A stretch of 27,004 bases of DNA from CAZFCK01 sp964517355 (GTDB lineage: Bacteria > Desulfobacterota > Desulfovibrionia > Desulfovibrionales > Desulfovibrionaceae): positions 1 to 27,004 of the forward strand of contig CAZFCK010000038.1 in NCBI GenBank assembly GCA_964517355.1, given 5' to 3'. The notes beneath the pieces are model-generated. The model saw only the letters and a list, made by a program, of their open reading frames with translations. It was not told the DNA's origin and did no database searches. Made by a program: the position numbers and the translations under genes. The stretch's first letter is position 1, and every line of letters starts with the position of its first letter. Of the stretch, positions 1-8,341 are shown in pieces.

Positions 1-38
1 GCGGGCGCGAAAGCCCGCGACTTTATTCTTTTTTTCTT
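1..38 (+). terminator. Probable terminator of a gene left of the window
   Basis: GCGGGC (1-6), loop GCGAAA, GCCCGC (13-18), then GACTTTATTC and a run of T. The stem looks cut by the window edge. If the preceding bases are complementary to GACTTT, it is a longer terminator stem running into the T-rich tail. Confidence 0.45.
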
Positions 39-121
39 TTAGTCCGAAAGTCGTACCAAAATGATGAACCTTTTTCAGTGATGGGCCCTGCCGCGGCCTG
101 TGTGCGTCTTGCTACTGACGC

Positions 122-144
122 GGGCAAAGCTGGCGGTTTTGCCC
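122..144. other. Hairpin GGGCAAA/TTTGCCC
   Basis: A perfect 7-bp stem (122-128 with 138-144) around a 9-nt loop. There is no T tract on either side, so it is not an evident terminator. Confidence 0.35.
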
Positions 145-207
145 CCGGCACGATATGCTCCTGATTCATTGTGGCCCCGGTAGATCGATACCGAGTTGAA
201 TTTTATA

Positions 208-244
208 TGATACGCTATGATACGGAGTGATTACGGATTAACGG
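208..244. promoter_or_regulatory. Helically phased direct repeats
   Basis: TGATACGCTA (208-217), TGATACGGAG (218-227) and TGATTACGGA (228-237) follow one another exactly 10 bp apart, with a decayed fourth unit TTAACGG at 238-244. Direct repeats spaced by one helical turn are typical of operators for OmpR/PhoB-type response regulators. The nearest downstream gene, ugd, starts 440 bp away, so the target is uncertain. Confidence 0.3.
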
Positions 245-596
245 CTCGACTTCCTGAGTAAAAAGTGTATTACAACATTTCCCATTTGTTGAAAAACAAG
301 TATGAAAGAGTCGATTTTCCGGCGTCCAGAGGCCTTCCTGGTCGACGTTCTGGCACGAAACACAGCGATTTTATTCTTTTTCTGTTGGTCCGGAAGTCGC
401 ATCACCAACGAATGGGACACAACCCGTCGGCAATGCGTTTTATGTATCGTCCGCATCATTTTCTTTTAAAAATGGATAATTCTTCTATTGATCATAGTGG
501 GCGGGTTATGAAAGTCAAGCATGTGTATGGACAGGCTCATGAACGTCATCGGCGCACCGGCGTAACATACTTGGATATCGCTTCATTTGGTTGAGG

Positions 597-625
597 TTGA
601 CGAAACAGATGCGAGTGACTAAATG
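597..625 (+). promoter_or_regulatory. Possible sigma70 promoter for ugd
   Basis: TTGACG (597-602), a 17-bp spacer, then TAAATG (620-625). The -35 is close to consensus and the -10 is weak. It would give a leader of about 50 nt before the ugd start at 684. Confidence 0.3.
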
Positions 626-683
626 TCATCCTCCTTTAAATGGCAAGTCTGCAACAATGTAAACAATTTAAAAAGAGAAGCTC

Positions 684-2027
684 ATGAATCTTTGTATAGT
701 AGGAACAGGATATGTTGGTCTCGTGAGTGCGGCCTGTTTTGCCGAGACCGGCAACACCGTCACTTGCGTGGATGTGAACGCTGACGTGGTGGAAACCCTG
801 AAACAGGGAAAAGTGCATATCTACGAGCCCGGCCTCGAGGAGCTTGTGCAGCGCAATTATAAGGAAGGACGCCTGAAATTCACCACCAACATGACCGAGG
901 GACTGGAAGACGCCCTTTTCGTGTTCATAACGGTTGGTACGCCTCCTTGCGACGACGGCTCCTGCGATTTGCGCTATGTGCATCAGGTGGCCCGCGACGT
1001 TGGCAGGATGATGAAGAGCTATAAAATCGTCGTGGACAAGTCCACTGTTCCCGTGGGCACGGCGGATCAGGTCCGGGCCATCATCAAGGAGGAACTCGAA
1101 AAGCGGGGTACGGATATCGAGTACGATGTCGTATCCAATCCCGAGTTCCTGAAAGAAGGCGACGCGGTTAACGATTTCATGAAGCCGGACCGCGTTGTCG
1201 TGGGAACGGACAACGTGCGCACGGCGGAACTGCTCAAGGCCTTGTACTCACCTTACGCGCGCAGCCGCGAAAAGCTTATTGTCATGGGTGTGCGCAGCGC
1301 GGAAATGACCAAATACGCGGCGAATTGCATGCTGGCTACGAAAATATCCTTTATCAACGAAATCGCCAATATTTGCGAAAAGGTGGGGGCGGATGTCCGT
1401 GACGTGCGCATGGGCATCGGGTCCGACCACCGTATCGGCTACAACTTCATCTATCCCGGCGTTGGGTACGGCGGATCATGCTTTCCCAAGGATGTGAAGG
1501 CCCTTATCAATACCGCCCAGGGAGTGCAGTATACACCGCAGCTGCTTGAGGCCGTGGATGAAGTCAACGATAGGCAGAAGCTCATGCTTGCGAAAAAGAT
1601 AGTTGGATATTTTGAAAGCAAGGGCGGAACGCAGGGCAAAACCCTGGCTTTGTGGGGGTTGGCTTTCAAGGCCAATACGGACGACGTGCGCGAGGCCGCT
1701 TCCATCAAGATCATCAACGAACTGGTTTCCAAAGGAATCAAGGTGCGCGCGTTTGATCCCGTTGCCGGCAGGAAGCTCAAGCCGCACTATCAGGATGACG
1801 AAAATGTGACCATCGTCGGCGAGCAGTACGAAGCCTTGGAGAGCGCCGACGCCCTTGCCGTGGTCACGGAATGGAACCAGTTCCGCAGCCCCGATTTCGA
1901 GCGCATCAAGAGAATGCTGCAGCAGCCTTTGGTGTTCGACGGCCGCAACCTTTATTCCCCGCAGCTTATGAAGGAGCTGGGCTTCGTCTACTACTGCGTG
2001 GGGCGTTCGGAACCCGCAACGGCTTAA
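684..2027 (+). CDS. ugd: UDP-glucose 6-dehydrogenase
   Basis: This enzyme oxidises UDP-glucose to UDP-glucuronate with two NAD+, supplying sugar precursors for surface polysaccharide in the cytoplasm. The 447-residue protein has the usual family length. The N-terminal Rossmann nucleotide loop GTGYVGL is at residues 7-13. The conserved PEFLKEGDA segment and the catalytic-cysteine motif GGSCFPKD (Cys266) are present, as is the C-terminal UDP-binding domain with WGLAFKANTDD. Related UDP-ManNAc or GDP-mannose dehydrogenases share this fold, but the motifs fit the UDP-glucose group best. The ATG at 684 has a purine-rich AGAGAAG shortly upstream and places the Rossmann motif at the very N-terminus. 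It stands alone: no polysaccharide genes adjoin it. The stop is followed at 2056 by an R-family hairpin. Confidence 0.93.
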   Translation: MNLCIVGTGYVGLVSAACFAETGNTVTCVDVNADVVETLKQGKVHIYEPGLEELVQRNYKEGRLKFTTNMTEGLEDALFVFITVGTPPCDDGSCDLRYVHQVARDVGRMMKSYKIVVDKSTVPVGTADQVRAIIKEELEKRGTDIEYDVVSNPEFLKEGDAVNDFMKPDRVVVGTDNVRTAELLKALYSPYARSREKLIVMGVRSAEMTKYAANCMLATKISFINEIANICEKVGADVRDVRMGIGSDHRIGYNFIYPGVGYGGSCFPKDVKALINTAQGVQYTPQLLEAVDEVNDRQKLMLAKKIVGYFESKGGTQGKTLALWGLAFKANTDDVREAASIKIINELVSKGIKVRAFDPVAGRKLKPHYQDDENVTIVGEQYEALESADALAVVTEWNQFRSPDFERIKRMLQQPLVFDGRNLYSPQLMKELGFVYYCVGRSEPATA

Positions 2028-2055
2028 GACGGCTTCAGTATTTTATGGACAAATA

Positions 2056-2099
2056 GCGCGGGAGGAAAAACCCGTTGCAAAGGGTTTCCCCTCTCGCGC
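2056..2099 (+). repeat. R-family intergenic hairpin, copy 1
   Basis: GCGCGGGAGGAAAAACCC (2056-2073) pairs with GGGTTTCCCCTCTCGCGC (2082-2099) over 18 positions with two A-C mismatches and one G-T pair, around the loop GTTGCAAA. It begins 28 bp after the ugd stop. No T tract follows, so it may protect or process the ugd mRNA rather than terminate it. Related hairpins occur near 11373, 11515, 15672 and, more loosely, 25554. Confidence 0.7.
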
Positions 2100-2181
2100 T
2101 CTCCCCAATAATGTGAGTTGTGGAGAGAGCGGGCAGATTGTTGCAAGGCCGGCATGCTCTCACTTGATGGCGGGGTACAAC

Positions 2182-2222
2182 AAAAAAAGCGACGCAATGC
2201 TGAAAAAACATCGCGCCGCTTT
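2182..2222 (-). terminator. Rho-independent terminator of the small minus-strand gene
   Basis: Read on the minus strand, 2222-2209 (AAAGCGGCGCGATG) pairs with 2199-2186 (CATTGCGTCGCTTT) at all 14 positions, two of them G-T, around a 9-nt loop, and runs straight into a tract of seven T (2188-2182). It lies about 22 bp past the stop of the 2245-2460 gene and only works in that direction. Confidence 0.78.
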
Positions 2223-2244
2223 ACTGTGGAAATGGAAGTTGTCG

Positions 2245-2460
2245 TCAGCCCAAAATCTTCAAACACGTTCTCAATTGCAATTCCTGCAAAATGATACGCT
2301 CGTATTCCAGGGAATAATCCCCGTCGAAAGAGAATTCCTCTTCCAAAAATTTTTCAAGATATTGGGTTTCTTCCCAAAAATCGAGCAGTTCGTCGTCCCC
2401 GAGAGATTTGATTTGTTCGGCAAGGGGAAAATCATCAGTCTGCATGAAAAATCGCCCCAT
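2245..2460 (-). CDS. Small acidic protein, unknown function
   Basis: A 71-residue protein that I do not recognise. It is acidic and mostly helical in character, with Glu/Leu-rich stretches such as QYLEKFLEEEFSFDGD and YERIILQELQL, no signal peptide and no cysteine motif. I chose the ATG at 2460 because AAGGAG sits 5 bases upstream; an in-frame ATG at 2526 would give 93 residues but lacks such a site. A strong minus-strand terminator 22 bp after the stop indicates that this is an expressed gene and not a shadow frame. It is divergent from cheW across a 370-bp spacer. Its partners and role are unknown; the composition would suit a small adaptor or inhibitor, but nothing in the sequence proves that. 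Confidence 0.65.
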   Translation of the reverse strand: MGRFFMQTDDFPLAEQIKSLGDDELLDFWEETQYLEKFLEEEFSFDGDYSLEYERIILQELQLRTCLKILG

Positions 2461-2830
2461 ATAGGCTCCTTGTTGCATATTGCCTGATAAGGGTGGCTCC
2501 TCCAGGCGGGAGAGGACCGCTTTCATGCTGCGGCGCTTGATGCCTTTGTATAGGAGCCTTCTACGTTTTACAAGCCCTAGCTTTTCAACTTTGTAATAAT
2601 CTTTGCGCAGTGTGTTGCCGGCTTGTCCTGGTGGTTGGTGGAAAAAATGTACAAAACGTTGGCCTCGGACCGCAACACGCCCTGGCGCGTGTTCCGCGAT
2701 GATGCAAGAAACCTTGCAGCTTGCAGTCGCTATACTTATAGCTTAAGATTGACAAAGCAATGTAAGAGGTCATTTTAAGGGCAATCCGGTTGCCGTTGGC
2801 ATCAACCTTTCGCCGTGCAAAGAGGACGCC
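2461..2830. promoter_or_regulatory. Divergent regulatory region between the small gene and cheW
   Basis: No gene is seen here. It holds an inverted repeat AACACGC/GCGTGTT (2674-2693), a tandem TTGCAGC-TTGCAGT (2714-2727), and a perfect palindrome GCTATA-CT-TATAGC (2729-2742). Two promoter readings are possible for cheW. One is TTGCAG (2721-2726), 17 bp, TAAGAT (2744-2749). The other uses the perfect TTGACA at 2749-2754 but lacks a good -10. The palindrome would cover the core of the first reading and could be an operator. Confidence 0.35.
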
Positions 2831-3307
2831 ATGAAAGAAGGGCAGAAAAAGCAGGATGCAGAACTGTTGCAGCTTGTCACGTTCAGCATCGGCGAAGAGG
2901 AGTTTGGTGTGGATATCCTCAAAGTGCAAGAGATCATCCGCACTATGGAAATCACCAAAGTACCACGCGCTCCTGATTTTGTTGAAGGCGTGATCAACCT
3001 TCGGGGAAAAGTTATTCCCATCATCGACTTGCGGCGCCGCTTCGGTTTGGAATCCAGGGGTCACGACAAACATACGAGAATTATTGTTATTGAAATCAAT
3101 AATATGATTGTTGGATTTGTTGTTGATTCCGTTTCCGAAGTGCTTCGCATTCCGGCCAACACCGTGGAACCGCCGCCACCCGTTGTGGCCGGGCTGGAGT
3201 CGGAGTACATCAGCGGGGTTGGCAAGCTGGAAGACAGGCTGCTGATCTTGCTGGATCTGGACCGTCTGCTTTCCGGCGAAGAACGCAGCATGCTTGACGG
3301 TTTTTAA
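2831..3307 (+). CDS. cheW: Chemotaxis adaptor protein CheW
   Basis: CheW links methyl-accepting chemotaxis receptors to the CheA histidine kinase in the cytoplasmic signalling array. The 158-residue protein is a single CheW domain of normal length. Diagnostic segments are FSIGEEEFGVDILKVQEIIR near residue 20, VEGVINLRGKVIPIIDLRRR near residue 53, IVGFVVDSVSEVLRIP near residue 94, and a C-terminal LLILLDLDRLL. The ATG at 2831 has AGAGGA four bases upstream. It is a stand-alone gene closed by a strong terminator; no receptor or cheA is adjacent, so it probably serves arrays encoded elsewhere. It fits the motile lifestyle implied by the flagellar genes at the right end. Confidence 0.92.
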   Translation: MKEGQKKQDAELLQLVTFSIGEEEFGVDILKVQEIIRTMEITKVPRAPDFVEGVINLRGKVIPIIDLRRRFGLESRGHDKHTRIIVIEINNMIVGFVVDSVSEVLRIPANTVEPPPPVVAGLESEYISGVGKLEDRLLILLDLDRLLSGEERSMLDGF

Positions 3308-3327
3308 TAGAGCGTATTGTGTATTTC

Positions 3328-3360
3328 CCCGCACGCCGCCCAAGCGACGTGCGGGTTTTT
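3328..3360 (+). terminator. Rho-independent terminator after cheW
   Basis: CCCGCACG (3328-3335) and CGTGCGGG (3348-3355) form a perfect 8-bp stem around a 12-nt loop, followed at once by TTTTT. It starts 21 bp after the cheW stop and separates cheW from mfd. Confidence 0.87.
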
Positions 3361-3417
3361 CGCGTTAATTCGCTTTGCCAGGTTCCTTTGTTCCTGTAAT
3401 GCACCTGTAACCCCGCA

Positions 3418-6400
3418 TTGTTGAATACAGTGGTAAAACCCAAGACCATCGCCTTGCCCGGCTTTGTGCAGGATGTTTTGCGCGGCGCCGGGCGCAGTGT
3501 AAAGATTTCCAAGAGCGGACCGGCAACACGGGTCTTTCTCGCCCACGCCTTGTTAAGCCATGGCGTGAGCCCCGTCATTGTCGTGCGCGACGCTGCTGAA
3601 CTCGCCTCCGTAAAGAGCCTTTTACGTTTGCTTGATCCTCCTGCGGCCGATGCGCTCTGGGATGAGCGTTGGATCATCATGCCCCCGTTTCCGCCGGATG
3701 CCTCGCGAATGGGGCACGGTGCTGGTTGGCCGCAACGCTTGGCTTGCCTTTACGCCCTGGAAGAAGGCGTGGGTGCGCGCGGCCTGGTGGTAACGGCCGA
3801 CAACCTGGTGCCGAAATGGCCCCCTCGCGATTTTTTCGAGCAGGGAAAACTGGTTGTGCGCAAAGGTGAGGAACTATCTTCGGAGATGCTGCTCGAACAG
3901 GCCGCCTTGTGGGGGTATGAACGTGTGACTCTGGTGGCGCGGCCGGGTGAAATGGCCATGCGCGGCGATATTCTGGATATTTTCGCCCCCGGATATGCCA
4001 CGCCGTTGCGTGTGGAGTTTTTTGGCGATACCATCGACGATTTACGTTTGTTCGATCCCCTGACGCAACGCTCCAGAGGGCAGTTGCAGGAAGCCGTGGT
4101 GCTGCCAGTTTTACCATGCCCCGTTTCCGGACCGTTGGCCGTTGCCGCGCAGGAGCGTTGGGCTGCATTGCGCCGTGAGGAAATGCTCGACCAGCGGCAG
4201 GAACGGGCCCTCCTGCAAAGTCTTGAAACCGGTCGTGGTCCGGATCTTCCTGGAATATTTTACGAAACATCATCATTTTTCGAGAATTGGCTGCCGCACA
4301 ACCCCGTGTTCCTGCTCTCCACTCCCGGGGGCGTACATGAAGGACCGGGATTTGCCGAAGCCTATTTCGAGGAAGTGTATTGGGCCTGGGAGCAGCAACG
4401 CGAGGAGACATCGGACAATGCCCCTTCAGCTGGCCTGCCACGCTCTCTCGTGTTGCGCGATACGGTATCATTGGACGCCATGCTACAAAACCGGCGGCGC
4501 CTGATCTTTGAGGAATTGCTTCTGGGGGCGGTCAGGCAAGAGGCGGAGTTGCAGGAAACGGAGCTGGAGGGTTTTGACGAGCTTTTCGCACGCTTTCGTC
4601 TTGACGCTGAAGACGTGGATAAGCGAGCGGACAACATGCCGGATTCCTTTGACCAGGAAAAAGGGAGGGGCTTGAGCAAAGATCGCCCCTGGCATTCTCT
4701 GGTGGCTTTGCTCAAGCAGTGGCAACTTACGCGCAGACAGACGATTCTGGCTTTTCACACCGAACAAGGCCGTAAAAAATTTCTCAAGCTGGCCCAGGAC
4801 GAGGGACTGCGGTTTTCCACAGAGTTCCAGGCGGAAGTGCAAGGTCTTTTCGCCCTGGTCGGCCCTTTGCAGAAAGGCTATGAGCTGCATTGGAGCCATT
4901 CCCTGGTTCTTGGCGAACCAGTGCTGCAACCCAAGGGCACTTTCAAGGCTCGAGCAAAAGACCGGGCCTTTCAGGGACTCAAAAGTTACGAAGGGCTTGC
5001 CGCAGGCGATTTGCTGGTGCATCGCGATTACGGTTTGGGACGCTTCGGCGGGCTGTCGCGCCTGGATGCCGGCGGCGTGGCCAACGATTACCTTTTGTTG
5101 CTTTTTCAGGGTGAAGACAAACTGTATCTGCCCGTGGACAGGCTTTCACAGGTGCAGCCCTACAAGGGGCCTGAAGGATTGGAGCCGTCCCTGGATCGTT
5201 TGGGAGGCACGGCCTGGGTGCGCATCCGCGAAAAAGCCCGCAAGGCCATTGAAAAGATCGCCCATGATCTTGTGGAAATGTATGCGTACCGCAAAGTGGC
5301 CAAAGGCTACGCCTACGAACCGCTCAACGAGCTGTACCGTGAGTTCGAGGCGTCTTTCGGGTTTGAGGAGACACCCGATCAGGGGCGCGCCATCCAAGAT
5401 GTGCTCGATGACATGGAAAAGCCGGAACCCATGGACCGTCTCATTTGCGGCGATGTGGGGTTTGGCAAGACGGAAGTGGCCCTGCGCGCCTCGTTTCGGG
5501 CCGCCTTGGACAACAGGCAGGTGGCGCTTTTATGCCCCACAACCGTACTCGCGGAGCAGCATTACCAGAATTTCAAGAGCCGCTTGCAGGGATTTCCCGT
5601 GAATGTCGGCATGTTGAGCCGATTTGTGCCGGCTAAAAAGCAGAAGCAGGTGCTCGATGCCGCCCGCCGCGCCCAGGTGGATATTCTTATTGGCACGCAT
5701 CGTTTGCTTTCCCAGGATGTGGTGCTGCCCAATCTGGGATTGCTGATTCTGGACGAAGAGCAGCGATTCGGCGTCAAACACAAGGAACGGCTGAAAAAGA
5801 TGCGTAAGAACATCGATGTGCTTACGCTGACGGCCACGCCTATTCCGCGCACTTTGCAGTTGTCGTTGTCCGGTGTCCGCGAATTATCCGTCATTGAAAC
5901 GCCCCCGCGTGAACGCAAGGCCGTGGAGACCGCGGTGGTGGAGCGTACGCCGGAACTGCTGCGCACCATACTGGCCCGCGAACTGGAGCGGGGCGGGCAG
6001 GTGTTTTGGGTGCACAACCGTGTGCAGGGCCTGGAAAAGGTCGAAGCTTTCGTGCGTGGGCTGGCCCCGGACGCCAGGATAGGGCAGGCGCACGGGCAGA
6101 TGCCGGAGCGCATGCTTGAAGAGACCATGCATAAGTTTTGGAACGGCGATCTGGATATTCTCGTCTGTACGGCCATTATCGAATCCGGACTTGATTTTCC
6201 GCGCGCCAATACGCTTATCGTGGATCAGGCGCAGATGTTCGGGTTGGGGCAATTATACCAGTTGCGAGGGAGAGTGGGGCGTTCGGATCGGCAAGCGTAT
6301 TCCTATTTTGTGGTGCCCAGCGTGGAACGGCTCGGCGAGATAGCGCGCAAGCGCTTGAAAATCATCATGGACATGGATTACCTTGGCGCCGGATTTCAGG

Positions 6401-7011
6401 TGGCCATGGAGGACCTTCGGTTGCGGGGCGCGGGCAACATTCTTGGGGAAAGTCAATCGGGGCATATTGCCAAAGTAGGGCTGGACCTTTTCCTGGAAAT
6501 GCTTGAAGAGGAAGTGCGGCGCATCAAGGGCGCCCCCATGAAGGAGGATACCGACCCGGAAATTTCCATCGGTTTTCCCGCGCATATCCCCGAGGACTAT
6601 ATGCCGGACGCCCGGGAACGGCTGAAATACTACAAAGGGTTTTCCACTGCCCAAAGTCAGGAAGCCCTTTTGGATTTGGAGTCGGAAGTCCGTGACCGTT
6701 TCGGGCCTTTGCCCGGTGAGTTGAAGGATTTTCTTGAGGTGTTGACCATGAAGCGGCTATTGGCCAAACTACAGATCGTCAAGGCCGATTTGGGACCGGG
6801 CTTGATCAGAATGTCCTGGGCCGAGGGCACCAGCGTTGTGAAACCGCAATGCCTGGTGGAGTGGGTGGCCAGCCGTCAAACGATCGCCAAACTCAAACCT
6901 CCTTCAACCCTGGAGTTGCGGTTGGATCAAAATGTGTCGCGGCGTGCTGCGTTGCGCCAGGCTGCAGCGGATTTGGAAGCCCTCATGCAACAATCCGTTG
7001 CCGCAGCATGA
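3418..7011 (+). CDS. mfd: Transcription-repair coupling factor Mfd
   Basis: Mfd is an ATP-driven translocase that removes RNA polymerase stalled at DNA damage and recruits UvrA. The 1197 residues are slightly longer than the usual 1150 or so. The N-terminal UvrB-like part contains MRGDILDIF and RVEFFGDTIDDLRLFD. The CarD-like polymerase-interaction domain is marked by GDLLVHRDYGLGRFGGL near residue 525. The helicase core has Walker A GDVGFGKT (678-685) and the DEEQ box (779-782), followed by TATPIPRTL, the second RecA lobe with RGRVGRSDRQAYSYF, and the TRCF C-terminal domain. The start is uncertain: the longest frame opens with TTG at 3418, with another TTG at 3421 and GTG at 3430, and none has a clear ribosome binding site. 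The next gene begins 18 bp after the stop, suggesting an operon with the two SurA-type genes. Confidence 0.95.
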   Translation: MLNTVVKPKTIALPGFVQDVLRGAGRSVKISKSGPATRVFLAHALLSHGVSPVIVVRDAAELASVKSLLRLLDPPAADALWDERWIIMPPFPPDASRMGHGAGWPQRLACLYALEEGVGARGLVVTADNLVPKWPPRDFFEQGKLVVRKGEELSSEMLLEQAALWGYERVTLVARPGEMAMRGDILDIFAPGYATPLRVEFFGDTIDDLRLFDPLTQRSRGQLQEAVVLPVLPCPVSGPLAVAAQERWAALRREEMLDQRQERALLQSLETGRGPDLPGIFYETSSFFENWLPHNPVFLLSTPGGVHEGPGFAEAYFEEVYWAWEQQREETSDNAPSAGLPRSLVLRDTVSLDAMLQNRRRLIFEELLLGAVRQEAELQETELEGFDELFARFRLDAEDVDKRADNMPDSFDQEKGRGLSKDRPWHSLVALLKQWQLTRRQTILAFHTEQGRKKFLKLAQDEGLRFSTEFQAEVQGLFALVGPLQKGYELHWSHSLVLGEPVLQPKGTFKARAKDRAFQGLKSYEGLAAGDLLVHRDYGLGRFGGLSRLDAGGVANDYLLLLFQGEDKLYLPVDRLSQVQPYKGPEGLEPSLDRLGGTAWVRIREKARKAIEKIAHDLVEMYAYRKVAKGYAYEPLNELYREFEASFGFEETPDQGRAIQDVLDDMEKPEPMDRLICGDVGFGKTEVALRASFRAALDNRQVALLCPTTVLAEQHYQNFKSRLQGFPVNVGMLSRFVPAKKQKQVLDAARRAQVDILIGTHRLLSQDVVLPNLGLLILDEEQRFGVKHKERLKKMRKNIDVLTLTATPIPRTLQLSLSGVRELSVIETPPRERKAVETAVVERTPELLRTILARELERGGQVFWVHNRVQGLEKVEAFVRGLAPDARIGQAHGQMPERMLEETMHKFWNGDLDILVCTAIIESGLDFPRANTLIVDQAQMFGLGQLYQLRGRVGRSDRQAYSYFVVPSVERLGEIARKRLKIIMDMDYLGAGFQVAMEDLRLRGAGNILGESQSGHIAKVGLDLFLEMLEEEVRRIKGAPMKEDTDPEISIGFPAHIPEDYMPDARERLKYYKGFSTAQSQEALLDLESEVRDRFGPLPGELKDFLEVLTMKRLLAKLQIVKADLGPGLIRMSWAEGTSVVKPQCLVEWVASRQTIAKLKPPSTLELRLDQNVSRRAALRQAAADLEALMQQSVAAA

Positions 7012-7029
7012 CAACATCCAAGACAAGAG

Positions 7030-8196
7030 ATGGTGCCATTGTCAAGTTTTCCTATTATTTCACGCAGGTTGCTTTTGGCCGGTGCGTTTTTGCTGCTGCT
7101 TGCCGCCGGTTGTAGCCAGGAACCCAGCGAAGTGGGCGTCGTGGCCCGAGTGAACGGACAACCCATATTTTTGAGCCAGCTCGAAGCCAAGTATGATCTT
7201 TCGCATTTAGGATGGACGGGCACGGTGCTGCCGACTTTGGGCAAACTGAAGGCCGATTACAGCCGCATTTTGAGCGAACTCATCGCCCAGGAATTGATTT
7301 TTCAGGTGTTGCGGGAAAAAGGTTTCGCAGTGACCGAGGCGGAGATGCTTTACGCCGAAGCCAAGGTCCGCGCCGATTATCCGAAAGGTTTGTTCGAACA
7401 AGTGCTGGTGGAAGAATATATCGACCTGGACGTTTGGCGCGAGCAACTGCGCGCCCATTTGGCTTATGAGAAGTTTTTGAACAATATTTTGCGTCCCCGC
7501 ATTTCCCTGGACAAGGAAGAGGTGGAGGCCTTTTATCAGAACAACCTTGACATGTTCCATCTCCCGGCTCGTCTGACCTTTGTGCTTGTCACGGGGCCGG
7601 ACAAGGAAACCTTGCGTCAGGCTCTGGATATGTATCTGGCCGGGAGCGATGGCGCGGCCCTGGAACAGGCTTTTGAGGGCGTGCGGACGCAGCAGGTCAA
7701 ATTGCTGCAGGATCGCTTGACCAAGAAATGGAGGGACGCCCTGGAAAACGTGGAAGAAGGGCAACCCTCTGAGCTTCTCTCCGCCCAGAACGGCTATGAA
7801 GCTCTGGTGTTGTTGGAACGACGTACCGCACAGCAGCTTTCGCCAGAAGAGGCCTTTCCTTTGGTGGAAAAGATTCTCATGGAGAAGAAGTTGCAGGAGG
7901 CCTTTGCCTCCTGGCTGGAAAATGAATTGCACGATGCTGATATTTTTGTGAGCCAGCGGTTGTTGTCGGAAGAAGGCGAAGAGGACGATGCCCCAGTCGC
8001 ACCGCTGTTGCCGGAGGAAGAGCCGGGCATTGTCGCCCCGCAGAAAATGGACGAGGAATCCGTCACGCTTGAAACGGTTACGGAGTTGCCCTTGCCTGGC
8101 GATGAACAGCCTTTGGGCGATGAGGACATGCAGGAGCAAGGCGTTCCCGAGGAGGAGGGAGCGCCTCCGGAGAAAACGTCCAAAGCTGCGGAATGA
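7030..8196 (+). CDS. SurA-like periplasmic chaperone lipoprotein
   Basis: A predicted lipoprotein of 388 residues related to SurA/PpiD folding factors. After a short n-region with RR there is a Leu-rich h-region and a lipobox LAAGC with the acylated cysteine at residue 28. Residues about 30-150 resemble the SurA N-terminal chaperone domain (VVARVNGQPIFLSQLEAKYD). Residues about 176-260 look like a degenerate parvulin domain: the closing EEGQPSELLSAQNGYEALVL is present, but the GGDLG hallmark is absent, so isomerase activity is doubtful. The last 75 or so residues are strongly acidic and Pro/Glu-rich. The ATG at 7030 has only a weak upstream purine run. It lies between mfd and surA, and probably works with surA on outer-membrane protein transit. 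Confidence 0.8.
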   Translation: MVPLSSFPIISRRLLLAGAFLLLLAAGCSQEPSEVGVVARVNGQPIFLSQLEAKYDLSHLGWTGTVLPTLGKLKADYSRILSELIAQELIFQVLREKGFAVTEAEMLYAEAKVRADYPKGLFEQVLVEEYIDLDVWREQLRAHLAYEKFLNNILRPRISLDKEEVEAFYQNNLDMFHLPARLTFVLVTGPDKETLRQALDMYLAGSDGAALEQAFEGVRTQQVKLLQDRLTKKWRDALENVEEGQPSELLSAQNGYEALVLLERRTAQQLSPEEAFPLVEKILMEKKLQEAFASWLENELHDADIFVSQRLLSEEGEEDDAPVAPLLPEEEPGIVAPQKMDEESVTLETVTELPLPGDEQPLGDEDMQEQGVPEEEGAPPEKTSKAAE

Positions 8197-8341
8197 CCAT
8201 GTGGCAGGTGTGGCTGATGCGTCAATGGCGGGAGATGTTGCAGGTTTCGGTGTCGCGCAATAACTAGTAACTGTATGCAAAATATATGAAAAAAAGGTAT
8301 TTTTTTACGTTGCGGGTGTATGTGCTTCACTGTGCGTAAAG

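Larger units (their letters stand above)
18..400 (+). repeat. Duplicated T-rich element with inverted ends (two copies)
   Basis: Copy 1 is at about 18-52 and copy 2 at about 365-400. Both contain TTTATTCTTTTT followed by GTCCG(A/G)AAGTCG. The ends of each copy are inverted: CGACTTT with AAAGTCG in copy 1, and GCGATTTT with GGAAGTCGC in copy 2 through G-T pairs. Function unknown. Confidence 0.45.
1..683. other. Gene-free stretch upstream of ugd
   Basis: No reading frame here has both a ribosome binding site and convincing protein-like sequence; the longest plus-strand frame (265-594) is low complexity and overlaps repeats. The stretch holds an edge hairpin (1-18), a T-rich element present twice (about 18-52 and 365-400), a hairpin GGGCAAA/TTTGCCC (122-144), three 10-bp-spaced direct repeats (208-237) and a possible promoter (597-625). 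It could be a long regulatory region, the remains of a decayed gene, or host an unrecognised small RNA. Confidence 0.5.

Noticed and set aside
265..594. 109-codon plus-strand frame upstream of ugd
   Set aside because: No ribosome binding site, basic low-complexity translation, and it runs through a repeat copy; kept as gene-free sequence.
2749..2777. Perfect TTGACA as the sole cheW promoter
   Set aside because: No acceptable -10 occurs at 16-18 bp, so it is only mentioned within the regulatory region.
7207..8280. 357-codon minus-strand frame opposite the SurA-like lipoprotein
   Set aside because: Antisense shadow with biased Phe/Leu/His composition and no family signature.
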